This document shows positions 5,342 through 5,664 of a stretch of DNA of 5,664 bases, in pieces. The position numbers were made by a program, and so were the translations under genes. The DNA comes from an uncultured Mycoplasmatota bacterium. GTDB taxonomy: Bacteria; Bacillota_I; Bacilli_A; RF39; UBA660. Location: NCBI GenBank assembly GCA_947296775.1, contig CAMYRF010000075.1:1-5664 (forward strand), given 5' to 3'. The notes beneath the pieces are model-generated. The model searched no databases and was not told the DNA's origin. It saw nothing but the letters and a program-made list of their open reading frames with translations. The number at the start of each line of letters is the position of its first letter. Position 1 is the stretch's first letter.

Positions 5342-5664
5342 TCAGTTTAAAGATTTATTTCTTTTATATAATATACCGAACCCCATTAGTACTAATAATG
5401 TACCAAATAATATATTAGAAAATGGAATTTCAGCATTAGTATTAGGAACTGCAACCTCAACTTCAGCTTCAGGATTTACAACAGCCTTATTTTCAGTATT
5501 CGTTTTACTAGTTATAGTCTCTTTCTTCTCAGCCTTAGCTTTAGCTTCTTTTTCAGCCTTAGCTTTAGCTTCTTTTTCAGCCTTAGCTTTAGCTTCTTTC
5601 TCAGCCTTTGCTTTAGCTTCTTTTTCAGCCTTAGCTTTAGCTTCTTTTTCAGCCTTAGCTTTAG
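5342..5664 (-). CDS. Surface protein with AKAKAEKE repeats and sortase-signal-like C-terminus (C-terminal fragment)
   Basis: An open frame entering from the right edge and ending at a TGA (5342-5344). 106 residues are visible and the start lies outside the window. The visible part begins in tandem AKAKAEKE octapeptides (about 47 residues). It continues as a Thr/Asn/Glu/Val-rich linker, then VPNTN (5435-5449), a hydrophobic helix of about 20 residues (IPFSNILFGTLLVLMGFGIL) and a short basic tail YKRNKSLN. This tripartite end matches sortase sorting signals with VPNTN in place of LPXTG. The frame is real because both base differences between repeat units are silent in it and change the amino acid in the other open minus-strand frame (L-K-L-R-L-K-K-K). 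Function is not recognised. The missing N-terminal part could be an adhesin, an enzyme or a LytR-CpsA-Psr domain. A plain C-terminal membrane anchor is the alternative to sortase attachment. Confidence 0.8.
   Translation of the reverse strand, partial: KAKAEKEAKAKAEKEAKAKAEKEAKAKAEKEAKAKAEKEAKAKAEKKETITSKTNTENKAVVNPEAEVEVAVPNTNAEIPFSNILFGTLLVLMGFGILYKRNKSLN
5345..5449 (-). other. Sortase-like cell-wall sorting signal, VPNTN variant
   Basis: The last 35 residues of the surface protein give VPNTN (5435-5449), then A-E, a hydrophobic helix (about 5366-5428) and a K-R-N-K tail. Order and spacing are those of LPXTG signals. The fifth position is Asn, as in the NPQTN motif of sortase B substrates, and the first is Val. 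That a sortase recognises it is inferred from layout, since no sortase gene is in the window. Confidence 0.6.
5531..5664 (-). repeat. 24-bp tandem repeat encoding AKAKAEKE
   Basis: Five full 24-bp units begin at 5531, 5555, 5579, 5603 and 5627, and a sixth (5651-5664) is cut by the window edge. Units 1, 2 and 5 are identical. Unit 3 has one change (GAA to GAG) and unit 4 has one (GCT to GCA), both silent. The period is exactly eight codons, so gain or loss of units keeps the frame. Each octamer places Lys and Glu four residues apart (K2-E6, K4-E8), a pattern expected to form a stable, extended, charged alpha helix. The array may continue beyond the window. Confidence 0.95.

Noticed and set aside
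5385..5396. Perfect 12-bp palindrome ATTAGTACTAAT near the end of the surface-protein gene
   Set aside because: It lies in codons of the hydrophobic anchor helix. A perfect palindrome of this length is expected about once by chance in a window of this size, and no T-run follows to make a terminator.
5531..5664. Possible CRISPR-like or non-coding repeat array
   Set aside because: The units are directly adjacent with no spacers, have an exact codon-multiple period, and differ only by silent changes in the AKAKAEKE frame. It is a protein-coding tandem repeat.
1..5664. Mycoplasma-type genetic code (TGA as Trp), suggested by the low GC
   Set aside because: Trp in GT2, GT4, wzy, cpsB and cpsC is always TGG, no complete gene needs TGA read through, and the TGA at 5342-5344 falls right after the basic tail of the sorting signal.

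Overview
The window is a strongly AT-rich stretch, roughly 70% A+T by eye, in which every supported gene lies on the minus strand. Transcription therefore runs from position 5664 towards position 1. It reads as the front and middle of a Gram-positive, Wzx/Wzy-type capsular or exopolysaccharide operon. A low-GC Firmicute or Bacilli-like host is suggested by the base composition, the CpsC/CpsD/CpsB phosphoregulatory trio, the PHP-type phosphatase, and a sortase-signal-like C-terminus on the upstream gene. All Trp codons in the complete genes are TGG and no gene needs TGA read through, so the standard bacterial code applies rather than the mycoplasma code. The species cannot be named from the sequence.

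Layout in transcription order: (1) 5664-5342, the C-terminal end of a surface protein with an AKAKAEKE tandem repeat, a VPNTN motif, a hydrophobic helix and a basic tail; (2) 5319-4648, cpsC/wzz chain-length regulator and kinase adaptor; (3) 4658-3948, cpsD tyrosine autokinase with a C-terminal Tyr/Gly cluster; (4) 3945-3229, cpsB PHP-family tyrosine phosphatase; (5) 3202-2051, a Wzy-type polymerase; (6) 2076-1018, a GT4 glycosyltransferase; (7) 1016-180, an AmsE-like GT2 glycosyltransferase; (8) 154-1, the first 51 codons of a Wzx-type flippase. Gaps are at most 26 nt, and two gene pairs overlap (11 nt and 26 nt). No terminator or promoter is visible, so the whole window is probably one transcript that starts to the right of it and continues to the left.

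Expected joint function (family knowledge, not shown here): the glycosyltransferases build a lipid-linked repeat unit in the cytoplasm, Wzx flips it, and Wzy polymerises it outside the membrane. CpsC, CpsD and CpsB set chain length and output through cycles of tyrosine phosphorylation. A priming sugar-phosphate transferase would be needed and is not in the window. The least expected element is the repeat-bearing, probably wall-anchored protein gene 22 nt upstream of cpsC. Three ribosome binding sites also share a GGGGG core that occurs nowhere else in the window on this strand.
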